Translations under genes and position numbers: made by a program
The notes under the pieces: generated by a model
What the model was told of the DNA's origin: nothing
Database searches by the model: none
What the model saw: only the letters and a program-made list of their open reading frames with translations
From: Stromatinia cepivora
Lineage: Eukaryota > Ascomycota > Leotiomycetes > Helotiales > Sclerotiniaceae
Direction: 5' to 3'
Assembly (NCBI GenBank): GCA_014898415.1
Contig: RCTD01000009.1
Coordinates: 1,302,001 to 1,366,000 of the forward strand
DNA length: 64,000 nt
Shown: one piece after another, positions 49,411 to 61,262 of the stretch
Numbering within the stretch: position 1 is the first letter of the stretch
How the letters are laid out: each line of letters begins with the position of its first letter

Positions 49411-50481
49411 TTATCTTCCTCTTCTGAGTATTCTTCTGCGCGCAGCCCTCAGTAACTGGCAACCTCCCACGTAGGAATAAACCAAGTCTTGCTTTAAACC
49501 CACGTAAAACCTATCTCTCTTAACTTTGCACATCGTTAATTCCGGTTTCCTAATGTCTTCTGTATGTCCCTGTTGAATTTCATCCTCATCCTCTTCCACT
49601 TCAGTGATAGTAATGCTTCCCGCCAGGTTTGTTGACGAACTCGCACCTGTACCGCTGCTGCCGAACCCAAAATCTTTTTCAAAATAAACACCAATCTCGT
49701 CACTTCCCTCCACATCATCCAAACCTACAGTTATCAACTGCGTCGCATGTCCTGGCCTCAAACTCGCTCTTAATCTTCTTCTAGCACTATTTTTACTGTC
49801 AACCGCAATACTCAATTTTTCTAGGTCCGGGAACAATTCTCGAATCCTATGTTGTGGTGTTGGTAGGTCGCTCGCAACCACTGCTACAAATCGCATGTGT
49901 AAACTGTCCAATGCTACATTCTTCCATCCTTTCATCGGCGCAATTGATTTCGGTGTTTCATCGAGTAGGAACCATCTCACATCGAGAAATATTGACGCCA
50001 CGCAATTTAGGAATAGAGTATCGATGGTAGGATTGAAGTAGAATGGCGTGATTCCAGCAACAGCTTCGCGAGGTTCCGCCACAGGCGGCGGATCATATGC
50101 CATTAGACTGTAATGAGCCAAAGCCACCTCTCTTGATTCCCGACATGTGTGCAGAAGTGTAGGGATTCGTCGACGGTTGGATCGAAGTTTGGTTTTGAAG
50201 TTATAAGGTGAGCTGGTCGGACAGCTGGGGTATAATTCGTGAACGAGTGGATCGGGTAAAGCCTGCTTCCAGATCAAGAGTCGAAGTTCAGTGGGTAGAT
50301 TAGAGAAGACCAAAAATCGTCGGGTGAACTTTGCTGTAATAGTGGTAGATAATTTATTCAATGCTTTGTTTCTCTTTCTTGGAAGAGCATTTGAAGGCGT
50401 TGAGAGATGGTTAGATGCATTATCGCCTCCGTTTGTTATTGCTGAATGTGAAATGCTATTCTTGGATATCGTGGTTGTCAT
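49411..50481 (-). CDS. 2EXR domain protein
   Basis: Single-exon gene of 356 residues starting at an ATG. After a Ser/Thr/Asn-rich, probably disordered first 50 residues there is the 2EXR signature, FSNLPTELRLLIWKQALPDP at about 59-78, followed by the second family hallmark, LLHTCRESREVALAHY at about 109-124, and a segment with FYFNPTIDTLFLNC. 2EXR proteins are abundant in Leotiomycetes and other Pezizomycotina; the N-terminal motif resembles an F-box, but a role in ubiquitin ligase complexes is unproven. The C-terminal third has an acidic Ser/Gly stretch (GSSGTGASSSTN, EVEEDEDEIQ) and a basic tail ending RRRILRRGR. Confidence 0.88.
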   Translation of the reverse strand: MTTTISKNSISHSAITNGGDNASNHLSTPSNALPRKRNKALNKLSTTITAKFTRRFLVFSNLPTELRLLIWKQALPDPLVHELYPSCPTSSPYNFKTKLRSNRRRIPTLLHTCRESREVALAHYSLMAYDPPPVAEPREAVAGITPFYFNPTIDTLFLNCVASIFLDVRWFLLDETPKSIAPMKGWKNVALDSLHMRFVAVVASDLPTPQHRIRELFPDLEKLSIAVDSKNSARRRLRASLRPGHATQLITVGLDDVEGSDEIGVYFEKDFGFGSSGTGASSSTNLAGSITITEVEEDEDEIQQGHTEDIRKPELTMCKVKRDRFYVGLKQDLVYSYVGGCQLLRAARRRILRRGR

Positions 50482-51440
50482 GGTTGGGGATAGGCTCTGA
50501 TGTAGATATGTGGTTCCAATGTTAATGAGTATAACAGAATGGCAAACAAATCGTAATGCCGGGACCAGATATCGGATATCGAAGAATATCGAATATTAAT
50601 TCTAAGGTGATTTAACAATCACTGACTCGTGATAGTTAGTAATGTATGTGATGGAAGGCAAAAACGAAATCAATGCCGAGAGTGAACAGTCCGAGGTGGG
50701 TGGTAGTGACAACTTTTTAAATACGGAGAAGGGTGGGTGAATTAAAATAATAAATGAATATCAATCAATACTGCAATGAAGTCGATTGGTATTTGAAGAA
50801 ATTAAGTACCGGAGAAACATTTGTAAGGCTAATAAGAACATGAAACAATACAAGTACTCCGTAAAAAGTGAAAGAAATGCTTTTCAAGTGATATCTTTGA
50901 TTATTGATTATGGTTTTGGAGAAACATGAAGCGGGAAGCGGGAAGCGGGGAGCGCACGCAACACGAACAAGGCTGAGCGTTGGGATTATTAGTCAGAGAG
51001 TTACCGACGGAGTAGTAGTGTAGAGGGGAAATGTTTCAAATTGATGATGTATATGAAGATTATATGATCATATAGTTATAATCCTACATTCTTTTTGGGG
51101 GGTCTTTTAATCTCGTATTTTAAACCCATCCCTTTTAAGATTCATTGAAGCCCTTTGATGTTTCCATCACCTCACTCACGCATACTACCCAGCAGTACCT
51201 TAATTATCGTCCCTCCTTTGATTGTGAATCGAAATCCTCCCACACGAGCAATTTTATACACATCAATCTCTCAGCACCGATTTATTAGATTGGAGAACTA
51301 TTGACTTGATTGAACCTTCTTTGCTCTATGGCATCCGTATTCCGTTGCAATTGCCGTGTACCCCGTTGCTCAGCAACACTTTCTCATTAAGCCCCTCCAC
51401 CCAAACCGACAAGGAGCACTTTGGATTATTTAAGCTGACA
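50482..51440. other. Intergenic: promoter side of the 2EXR gene
   Basis: Nearly 1 kb upstream of the minus-strand 2EXR gene and downstream of the METTL16-type gene. Bases 50,925-50,953 contain a short tandem repeat of GAAGCGG. No gene recognised. Confidence 0.5.
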
Positions 51441-53097
51441 TCACATGTCTTGTAACTTTCTTCTTATCATACCACAAAAACTCTCGAACAGCACACTGTC
51501 GTGACCCTTCAACCACCGAACAATAACTTTACTCCCTTCAGATTCTGCCTCAAATGTCTCCAAGGAGATCTTGAAACCAAAGGACATATCTTTAGGCAAA
51601 AGTTCCGAGGTAGCAGTTGATTTTGCATCATTAGTATCACTTCTGTGTCTTCGTGACGCTCGAGACCAGACAGCCTTGTCACAGAAGCCTATGCCTGCGA
51701 AGAATTTCGATTCCCAGCTCCATATCGGAATAAGTCCCGATAACGTGCCGTGTAGACGTGTAGCAATGGCGGTTTTATCATGTGCATTAATCTAGAGACC
51801 ACTTAACATTCAAAATACCTAAGGTCAAGTCCACGGACAACCGAGACCTACCGTAATCGCCTGCTCTGCTGGGAATGGCAGTAAACCCTTTTGTAAACTT
51901 CCACACCCACGAGACACTATCATACTCGGCCTTTTATCATCAAAACTCCATGCTACCGCCCACCTTCTCGTTTTACTGCCTTGTACAAACTCCGTGACGG
52001 CATAGTTATCGATTCTATTTTCCTTCAGCTGCTCAATGACTTTGGACAGACTGGAAAATTTTCCTAGCATTGAAGTATACCACTGAACTCTATTTCGAAG
52101 TTGTAAGGATTCGTCGATCATCCTTGAGACAAAAGATACTTCACCACCTTCGCAGACCATTTCTGTTTCGGAGCCAGTACAGGCCGTAAATGGAGACCGT
52201 TGTTTGAGGGACGCAGAAGAAATTAGGTCTTCAGCTGAAGTATAAAATGGCGGATTGCAAAGAGTAAAGTCTAAACTTGGACTTATCAACAAACACCATT
52301 TCTTCTATGGATAAAGTAATAAGTACCTGTGGCAGCCTGTCTCATCGAGAGGTATCAGTGGATCTTGTCGTTTGGTCTGGATCAGCTGAATCCGGTTTTG
52401 CAGCCCATTATTTTGAACATTTGTTCTAGCGAAGGTAATGCTCCTATCGTCAATATCTGAGGCAATTTAATAGCCATCTCCAATGATGGAACAAGGGCGC
52501 AAACCTGTTGCAGTGAACCTCCACAAAGGGCGTTGAGCACAACCCAAAAGCGGATATATACAACTTGCTCCTGTACCAATGTCGAGTCCATGGATCTGTC
52601 GGCTGGGATTGTAAGAATCCGTATACATATCACTTGATGTATCAACAAGATCTTGCAGCCAAAGTATGTAATTCAATCGATTAGGTACCTTAGATCATTC
52701 AGCTTGGACCAATGAATGATATATAAAAGAACTAGACATGATTGGAGCCCAGAGTAAACTTACTGGTGGACAGAGCCGGTCATCTGGAAGCGTTAAGTTC
52801 AAACGGAAGTCTCGCTTTAATAGGGATTTTGTGAGCTGCTGGACCGATTTAGGATCGCTAAAATCCAATTGACCATTTGACTTCAAGCTGGAAAACGTTC
52901 AGCTGGTGCAAAACGAGAATGTAACAAATTGATTATATAATGAAAGATCTTTGAATCAATTGCTCACAGGTAAATGCCAAGACCGAGGACAAAATTTCCA
53001 ATTAATTGGTGACCTACAATTTGCCAAAATCTGGGTCTTCTCTCCCTAGAGCTGCGAAGTCAATGTCCTCCTTGTAAATATTTGTAGTGGCCGACAT
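51441..53097 (-). CDS. METTL16-type RNA N6-adenosine methyltransferase
   Basis: Six exons: 53,097-53,018; 52,887-52,764; 52,688-52,505; 52,456-52,327; 52,281-51,852; 51,791-51,441, giving 432 residues. The METTL16 family methylates adenosine in U6 snRNA using S-adenosylmethionine, in the nucleus. Family features in order: the N-terminal IYKEDIDFAALGREDPDFGK and SVQQLTKSLLKRDF; LNYILWLQDLV (about 73-83); the SAM-binding loop GLDIGTGASCIYPLLG (about 102-117); TDIDDRSITFARTNV after the third intron; and the catalytic LCNPPFYTSAEDL at about 180-192 with the NPPF box intact. It ends with a fungal C-terminal part without the vertebrate regulatory region. I chose the ATG at 53,097 because it precedes the conserved N-terminus directly; in-frame upstream ATGs would add unconserved sequence. 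Introns 2 and 4 end in AAG; intron 4 is only 45 bp. Confidence 0.93.
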
Positions 53098-53434
53098 TAT
53101 TTTATCAATGCAAATTGAGCCAACGATGATAAGGTAATCGAGGCCGTGGAATTGTGGTTTAACAGCAAATCTCCAGATACCTTTGTTGACACTCAATGAA
53201 TAAGAGATGGATACTGGATATGATTAGTAAGCCAAAATAAAAGGGCGGGGCATGTGAGGGGCATGTGAGGGGCATGAGGGCAGCTTTTGGGAATAACTTC
53301 ATATGGTTTATCGTCATAATTTTGGGATCATAAGCTGTACTTTTCATAAACCCAGCTGCCTAGTATCGAAATCCATTACTCCAGGAGTGTCATTAATCAT
53401 AATTTCTCATAAATCATCACAATTTTCCATCACT
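53098..53434. other. Intergenic with a short G-rich tandem repeat
   Basis: Promoter side of the METTL16-type gene and 3' side of the macrodomain gene. Bases 53,246-53,280 repeat GGGGCATGTGA about three times; otherwise nothing recognised. Confidence 0.55.
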
Positions 53435-54324
53435 TCAAGACTTCTGCTTCTTTGCAGCATGTCCTTCATCCTCAATCGGCTCCTTGGTTGGAACTTCCGG
53501 AAGCTCAACCTTGCTCGCCTCTGCCTCATCCTTGGCGGTATCAGTACCCTTCTCCAACACAGCTCCATTCTCAGCAGATTCAACCTCATCGACTTCCTCC
53601 CATTCCTCGTCGGCATCAGGTTCGGTTGAAGGGAAGATTTGTCTATGAATTATTGTTAGCTGAATTTATTGCAATGGAACTAACGAACTACTCACGGAAG
53701 CCATTTGTTGTAAGCGGCAACATCCTTAGCAACGAAGGTGCAAAAAATAATCTTCTCCATCTTCGAGCCCTTTTCACTTTCGAGAAATTTCCTAACAGTC
53801 ATAAGAGCGACAGGAGCAGCTTCATCACTAGGATAACCATAAACTCCGGTGCTCAAGGCGCTGAAAGCGATAGTCTTGCAATCATTCTCAACGGCTAAAT
53901 TCAGACTTGTCTTGTAGCACCCTTCGAGCCTTTCCTCAGAAACATCCGGCTTATAACTGTCGTAGACCGGTCCGACGGCATGGATGACTTTCTTACAAGG
54001 AAGATTATAGGCATCAGTAATCTTTGCTGATCCAGTCCTGCAACCATTCAAATTTCGACATTCCCTCAATAAATCTGGTCCAGCAGCACGATGAATAGCT
54101 CCGTCAACACCTCCTCCACCAAGTAAAGAATTGTTGGCGGCATTAACAATTGCGTCAACTTCGAGGTGGGTAATGTCACCGCGAATCAAGCCGATGCGAT
54201 CATTGAGAGATTGATTTGGAGTTACGGCGAATTCGTCCGTAGTATCTGCTTTGTAGGGAATCAACTTCTTCAAGTGATAGAGAAGTGATACAGTTGGTAT
54301 CTCAGCAGCTGATATAATAGACAT
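53435..54324 (-). CDS. Macrodomain protein, probable ADP-ribosyl/O-acetyl-ADP-ribose hydrolase
   Basis: Two exons, 54,324-53,696 and 53,642-53,435, joined by a 53-bp intron, giving 278 residues. The first about 205 residues form a MACROD-type macrodomain: [22 protein letters not shown], then [20 protein letters not shown] at about 64-83 (the ADP-ribose-binding loop with the glycine run), [10 protein letters not shown], and [14 protein letters not shown], the second binding loop. Such proteins remove ADP-ribose from acidic residues or deacetylate O-acetyl-ADP-ribose. The second exon adds a Glu/Asp/Lys-rich tail ([15 protein letters not shown]) ending AAKKQKS, probably disordered, possibly a nuclear signal. 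The start is the first [23 protein letters not shown]. It is divergent from the GlnRS gene across 402 bp. Confidence 0.94.
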
Positions 54325-54726
54325 GACCTTTTTGATACTTGATATCAATATAATTATGTAGATCTAAGTTTTAGTATGTAGGTAGATACCTAGTAGTTCT
54401 TGAAAAGTAATGGAACAAAAGTAGCATGAATAGAAGGCTAGGGAGTAACTAGAATGCACGGACCTTGTGCCTTGCCTCAGCCACAGTACAAACCCCTGAT
54501 CAGATGTCGGTGCTTAGCTTTAACTTAGCCTTGTCTCAATCTCAGCCCTTCAAACAATTTTGACTCATCCCCACTTCGTTGACCCCTCTATATCAGCTTG
54601 ATCAACAAAACGATAAGTGGAGAATCTCACTCGATTCTAAAATATCTGGACTTCGAGGAACCCATAAACTTGTCGAGAGCATCAAACTATCCCGTAATCT
54701 AAAACTATTTGTTCTTGTCGTTCAAT
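54325..54726. promoter_or_regulatory. Shared divergent promoter region, macrodomain gene / GlnRS gene
   Basis: 402 bp between two start codons facing away from each other. It must contain both promoters and 5' leaders. I could not identify specific factor sites. Confidence 0.55.
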
Positions 54727-56694
54727 ATGGCGGACGCAATTACCGAAGGAATGGCTAAACTCCAGCTTGATGAGGAGACAGGGGAGATGGTCTCGAAGGC
54801 CGAATTGAAGAAAAGATTGGCAAAACGTGCGAAGAAAGCAGCACAAGCAAAAGCGAAATCAGAGGCACCGCCTAAAGAAGCTGCTGCACCTAAGCCTAAG
54901 AAAGCAGAAGAGACCAAAGCAGCAGAGCCATCAAATGTATTCGCCCAGGGCTTTCTCTCAGAAGTGTACAAAGAGCGTCCTGTGAAACCAGTCTTCACTC
55001 GATTTCCACCAGAACCTAATGGATACTTACATATTGGTCATGCAAAAGCCATTGCGGTTAACTTCGGATTTGCTAAATACCATGGCGGCCAATGCTACCT
55101 GAGATTCGATGATACCAATCCTGAAGCAGAAGAAGAGAAATATTTCACAGCGATAAAGGAAATGGTTTCATGGTTGGGCTTCACACCTTACAAGATCACA
55201 CACTCAAGTGATAATTTCGATAAGCTCTACGAGAAAGCAGAGGAACTCATCTGCTTAGGAGGAGCCTATGTCTGCCATTGTGGTGGTAAGAAATTGTGCG
55301 CATGCATTGGATACCGACAAATACTAACGTATTCTAGATGCTGAAATCAAAGCTCAGCGAGGAGGTGAGGCACGAGGTCCGAGATTCAGATGCGAGCATG
55401 CGAACCAATCCGTCGAAGAAAATCTGAGAAAGTTCAGAGCTATGCGAGATGGCGAGTATAAACCTAGGGAGGCATTCTTGCGCATGAAGCAAAACATTGA
55501 GGATGGAAACCCTCAGATGTGGGATCTGGCAGCATACCGCGTGTTGGACGCTAAGCATCATTTAACAGGAGACAAGTGGAAGATCTACCCAACATACGAC
55601 TTTACTCATTGTCTTTGTGATAGTTTTGAGAACATCACACATTCACTTTGCACGACCGAGTTTATTCTATCAAGAGTATCATACGAATGGTTGAATAGTA
55701 CTCTGAAAGTATACGAACCGATGCAGAGAGAATATGGTCGATTAAGTATTACGGGCACTGTCCTTTCAAAGCGAAAGCTCAAGAAACTTGTAGACGAGAA
55801 ATATGTTAGGGGTTGGGATGACCCAAGACTATACACATTGATCGGAATTAAAAGACGCGGTGTTCCTCCTGGAGCTATCCTTGAGTTCATTAACGAACTT
55901 GGAGTAACGACAGCTCCTACCAATATTCAACTCGCTCGTTTCGATCAGAGTGTTCGTAAGTACTTGGAGCTCACAGTTCCCAGACTCATGTTAGTTCTCG
56001 ATCCTGTACCTGTCGTCATCGAGGATGCCGAAGAGTTGGAGCTTGACATTCCGTTTTCATCTAAAGTACCGGCAATGGGCAGCCACAAGGTCAAGTTGAC
56101 TAAAACTGTTTATATTGAGAGGAATGATTTCAGAGAAGTCGACAGCAAAGATTACTTCCGTCTCGCTCCTGGAAAATCCGTCGGCTTACTCCACATACCA
56201 TATCCCATCAAGGCAATCTCATTCTCTAAAGATGGAGACAAGGTCACAGAAATTCGAGCTGTCTACGACAAGGAAGGCAAGAAGCCGAAGACTTATATTC
56301 ATTGGGTTGCAGAAGGCTCAAAGAATGTGGAAGTCAGAATGTTCAATTCTCTTTTCAAGAGTGAAAAGCCCGACGACGCTGAAGGTGGCTTTTTAAATGA
56401 CATCAACCCTGATAGCGAGGAAGTTTGGCCTAACGCTCTTATTGAGTCTGGATTTGATGAGGTACGAAGACGAGCTCCATGGCCAGAAGCTGCTGGAGAA
56501 TCAGAGCTCGGAAAGGGAGGTCCTGAATCTGTCAGATTCCAGGCCATGCGCGTAGCATATATGGTAAGCTCCCCCATGTATATTTATGTTATGGAAGTTC
56601 ATCTAACAATTTTTAGGCAATGGACTCGGACTCAACGGATGACAAGGTTGTACTGAACCGTATTGTCAGCTTGAAGGAGGATGCTGGAAAATAG
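54727..56694 (+). CDS. GLN4: Glutaminyl-tRNA synthetase, cytosolic (class I)
   Basis: Three exons: 54,727-55,285; 55,338-56,563; 56,617-56,694, giving 620 residues. It charges tRNA-Gln with glutamine in the cytosol. Residues 86-106 hold [20 protein letters not shown] with the HIGH signature at 102-105; [16 protein letters not shown] follows. The KMSKS-type loop is VLSKR at about 328-332. The two anticodon-binding beta-barrel regions follow (for example [16 protein letters not shown] and [14 protein letters not shown]). The N-terminus is a short Lys/Ala-rich extension of about 80 residues, in place of the long appended domain of yeast Gln4. The start is the ATG giving [20 protein letters not shown]. 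The first intron has GTAAGA, an ACTAAC branch site and TAG; the last exon is only 26 codons and ends [18 protein letters not shown]. Confidence 0.96.
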
Positions 56695-58294
56695 GGGGGA
56701 TTATGCGAGGAGACAGAGAAATACATCAATTGAGAATTACATGGGATACCACAAATGAATTATTCGTTACATAGCAAGTTACGTATCATGTTAAATATCC
56801 TGGCGTTACAGATAGAGTTAAGTGCATTAAATGAGATGAATGATTATCCCTGACTTCTTGCCTCGACAGTTGCCTTAACAGCTACTGTATCAAAAAGTGA
56901 ATTGAAGCTACTCCAAGAACAACACTTCAACAACCTTCTTGAGAAGCGGTCGGACTTTTTCTCGGAAAAGGAAGTTAGTTTTGTTGCACGTCTGAAAAGA
57001 CTAAGGGTCGTAATTAATCATTTTTCAATTGACTATAATTGCGAATTTTGCGAGTTCCACGACGGCGCATTCGACGGAATTCGACGGGACTGTTGACCTT
57101 TTCACTCATTATGCATGTTTGTATCGATGATCGATCAGAAATGAAAGATGGGAATAGGGTTTGATAAATTATCTAATCATCAATGAATGCCCGTGACTCC
57201 AAACACTGAGCACAAATTTTCAACTCAGAGGATTTTATCGATATCCAACTTTCGACAATTATCATAGAAACTTTTTTAATCAAATTACTATACGCAGAAT
57301 ACCTTTCGAACTCAGGTAAAACGGATAGACTCCAGAAAGTTATGTGATACGAGTATATATGGAAGGGGGAATAGAGAGGGGACTATGATCGAAGAGTCTA
57401 ATCTTTTAAAGTTGCATTTACCTTTACCTGAGCCACAGGTACTCGACGCCCTACATAAGGCAGCTTTACAGGAGGAAGCCATTTCAACTCAAGAAGGGTC
57501 GAGCTCAGTATCAACTTCAACTTCAAGCAAAATATATAGAATCCATGAAGCGAGAAGTGAATATGAGGAAGAAAGAAAAGAAACGGATATTATGAAGGAA
57601 GAGTCTAATCGCTCATAGTTGTCTCTACCGTTATCTGGTTACCTGACTCTGGCAACAATATCCGCATCTCTTTCGAATTCAAAAAGTGTCCAATATCCCG
57701 GAGTCAATATGTGGTATTAAGAGTTATGAGGCAAGGCTGAGAAGCGATAGCTATGTGGCGAGTAAGTGCGGTCTAGGGACGACGAAAGTTCCGAATTGTT
57801 GCCATGGAAAAGAGAGTACTTGACTTCTGGCTATCGAAGTGCTTATTATAAACAATGATTAATTCATACAGATTACTAGCAGAAAAAAAAAAGATTTAGA
57901 AAGCTCCTGATGTTGGATTGTCATATGAACCCACATAATGTGTCCACACATTATTGCTGCCTTTGGATTTTTGACAAGCGGAGCTAGGATAAATTTTTTA
58001 TCCACGAACAAAAGAAGCACTCTAGCACCTTGAATGTCTAGAAGATGTGTTGTTGTCCTACTGTGTTGTAGGCATCCGAAAATGCGACGCCAAAGACTTG
58101 TCTGCAAGTCATCATTGGCTAGCAACAAACGCCACGCTGAAATGGATGCTCAAATGTAAGACACCGCTCTCCGAGAGCGTAGAGACTTGATTAAAACATT
58201 TCTTTGACGGCCGGCTGAGCAAATACCTAAAATATCGAAAAGGTGACGTGGAATTATTACCAGCTCTAAGTGGACAGAGGAAAGTCTACCCACG
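56695..58294. other. Intergenic, 1.6 kb, no supported gene
   Basis: 3' end of the GlnRS gene and promoter side of the HET gene. An open frame at 57,385-57,618 (77 residues, Ser/Glu-rich) has no recognised similarity; part of its start (GAAGAGTCTAATC near 57,389) recurs at its end (57,597) followed by a similar stretch, a partial direct repeat of about 40 bp. I do not call it a gene. Confidence 0.45.
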
Positions 58295-60451
58295 ATGGAC
58301 CAGATTTATACGCCCTTGAGGTCAGACTTGTGTCAGATCCGGCGCTTAGCCCTTCAACCAGCTGTCAGCTTCGATGATACTCTCCACGGTAATCTCGATG
58401 TAGTTTCTCTGGAATCAAGCCCAGAGTATGAAGCTCTCTCATATGTATGGGGCTCCACCACGCCAGCTAAGACTATTAACCTTGGTGACCACCTGATTTC
58501 AATTACGCCAAATCTTGACAATGCTTTGCGTAACCTTCGCCTTCCCAATATACCTCGAACCCTCTGGGTTGATGCACTGTGCATCAACCAGGATGATCTT
58601 GACGAACGTGCCTCGCAGGTTGCGCTCATGAGGCGGGTCTACTCAGAGGCTACCACGGTCTTGATTTGGCTCGGACCGGAGTCAGATGGTAGTGAAGAAG
58701 CGATGCGGAGTATTGAGCGGTTTGATAAGGGGTATTGGAAAACCTATGAATTCCAAACCCAGTTTATGGAGATTCTGTTCCGGCCGTGGTTCACACGAAT
58801 TTGGACGGTGCAGGAGTTCGTCATGGCGAGGCATAGTGTCGTGGACGGAAGAATGAAAAATCCCTTGTTTGGGTGTGGGGGTGTATGGGTTGAGTGAGTA
58901 AATGGTTGCCCTTCTTACCCCCATTCCTTTCATGAGCTGTTACATGCTCTTGAATATCTACTACAATGCAGGTTTTCCGCCAGTTATATCTTATATATTC
59001 AACTCACATCCAAATACTAGCTGAGCTGCTGCTGATACCTTCATACCAGATGGTTGCCCTTTATCACGGCATGGGCCCACTTTTCAGACGATACAAACAT
59101 CATGCAGGAGAAATACAAAAAGGCGTACCACGATGCAGTGGTCAAAACATTTGAGCCTGAGTGGATTAGACTTGATCATTCAAGACCAGTGGGCACAGAA
59201 CCTACTTCTCTAGAGGGAGTAATCACAGGACTAAGAAGCGCATTTGGTGAAGACTTCTTGCAGAATTTACCCTATTCCAATGTAAAAGATTTAGATGAAG
59301 AAATCCAGCTCAACCAGCTGGTATGGAGAGCCAGGTACACCATAATGAGACATTCTCAATACGATTCAACCGAAGCTAAAGCATTCTGGAGAAGAATGGA
59401 GCTCATGAAACACGTTCCAATCACTTACCATGGCTTTCTTATGCACTCCCGTGGTACTATTCACATCCGCAAGGAACCACTTACCCTTGAAACTGTTCTC
59501 AAAGGCACAATGAATCTTCGCTCTACCAACTCGCGGGACAAGATCTATGGTATCCTTGGTTTACTGAGCGAAGAGGCCAGGGCAGCTATTCCTATTGACT
59601 ACCACAAGGAGCCAGAATGGACATTTGTGCCGACAATGACTTACATTGTACATCATGAGCCAAAGGGTCTAGCACTCCTCGGTCTCCTTTGGCGGACACG
59701 CCAGTTTAAAACGCCCCTTCCCTCATGGGTTCCAGATTTCACTATCTCGGCTGATTTTCAGGACGAACATAATCCAGTCTTTCTGCGCGGGAGTTGCGCG
59801 GATTATGGTTGGGAGTGGCCTGAAGACGCCAGTGCTACAGTATCACCGGAAAAAATCACACTTTCCGCGCACATGATTAATTTCGGCCGCGTCACTCATG
59901 TCATCTCTTTCATCGATGGAGATCGCGGCTACTATGTCTCGCGATTCAAGGAGATCGAATCCCTTCTTGCCATTCATGCGCCTCTGAGCGAGTCTCTTTG
60001 GCGCACACTTGTGGGTATTCGCAACACCGATCATGAATTGATTGTGTCATACCCCGGAACTTTCGAAGTGTTGATGGGCCGGGTCCCGGAGCAGAATGGT
60101 GAGGCGCAGAAGATGTTTCAAGATGCCATTTTGCCTATTGTTCGTGAACGGAAATTCTTCATCACAGATAAAGGATTTGCAGGTGTGGCCACGCCGATGA
60201 TTCGAGATGGAGACACGATCGCTAATTTAGCGGGAATGGGCAGGCCAACTATCTTGAGGGACACAGATCCCAAGGAAATAGGACTGGAGAGGAGAGTTGA
60301 CAGTGGGAGGCAACATCAGAGAATCACCGGATTTGCATACGTGGGCTGTCATGATAGGGATGGTTTCGAGTCTTTGGCGAAAGAGAACATAGGAGATCGG
60401 AGAAGGCACAGTTGCGTTGATAAGGGCCTGGAGGAGTGCTATATTATTTGA
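58295..60451 (+). CDS. HET domain protein (heterokaryon incompatibility family)
   Basis: Two exons, 58,295-58,893 and 59,050-60,451, joined by a 156-bp intron (GTGAGT...CCAG), giving 666 residues. HET domains, when overproduced or triggered by non-self recognition, cause growth arrest and cell death in fused fungal cells; most family members have no known trigger. The three HET blocks are visible: YEALSYVWG at 45-53, LWVDALCINQDD at 90-101 and RIWTVQEFVMAR at 168-179. The intron sits at VWVE-WLPFITAW just after the domain. The C-terminal part has the usual SRDKIYGILGLL motif and PSWVPDF, so this is the common two-part HET protein. There is no NACHT, WD40 or ankyrin region. The N-terminus (YTPLRSDLCQIRRLAL) is also typical. 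Splicing is inferred from frame and conservation. Confidence 0.93.
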
Positions 60452-61262
60452 AGCCACCTTTTGACTAGATTTCGTATTAAAAAAGCTGGAAGCAAGCTCT
60501 TCTTGTATTGATGTATTTATTTGCGGTTTTTAGGGTTGATTGAAGGGACGAGGACCTGCAGCAATGATCATCTGAATTTGATTGCGACAGAGTATTGAAG
60601 TTTTCTTGGAAGGGGTGCTGTGGAAGGTTCCTAGATATTCGATTGGACACTTGCCCTGATCCAGTTATAGTATACCGGTCTTGTGAGTAATAGGTTTCAA
60701 GAACCTCGACGATTCATTGGAGTTAATCTATTGTCGTACTTTCTATTATTTTAGCAGATTACCCTTTCATCGAGGCGGCTATTCGCGTTAGTTATAATAC
60801 TGAGTGTGTTAGGAAGTCTTGAAGTAATAAGTTGTTATTATAATTAATATAAACGTCTTATATACTCTTATTAAAAATGAGTAAGATATTATAGCTCCAT
60901 ACTTAAAATTAAAATCTTATCCATAAGTTTTTTAATACTTAAAATTAAAATCGTATTCGTAAGTTTTTTAATATTTATATCTCTCTTAAATTAGGTTGGT
61001 GATTAGTCACATTTATTTCTATCGATGGGACATTTGATCACGCGTTTATTAGTGCGCGTCTCATCGCGCGTCGCGTGGAACCTCGTCATACCCTACTAGG
61101 CACCCCTTGAATTTCCCAACGTTACCCACGTTGACATCTAAGGTCAATCACCCACCCCTCCTCTCCAACTTATTATTCCATCTACCCCACAACACACTTT
61201 CGAAACTCCTTTCGTACTGAACCTACATACTACCCTGCGATCAAAACCTCTTGCCCTTCGCC
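60452..61262. other. Intergenic, with a 36-bp tandem duplication
   Basis: Bases 60,901-60,972 are two adjacent copies of a 36-bp unit starting ACTTAAAATTAAAATC and ending TAAGTTTTTTAAT, differing by CTTATCCA against CGTATTCG. The region around 60,830-60,990 is AT-rich, then 61,038-61,078 is rich in CGCG motifs. The last 80 bp, CT-rich with CCACC-like runs, should be the leader of the next gene. Confidence 0.6.

Noticed and set aside
57385..57618. Possible small secreted or hypothetical gene of 77 codons
   Set aside because: No signal peptide, no known similarity, and part of it is an internal direct repeat. Kept as an intergenic note only.
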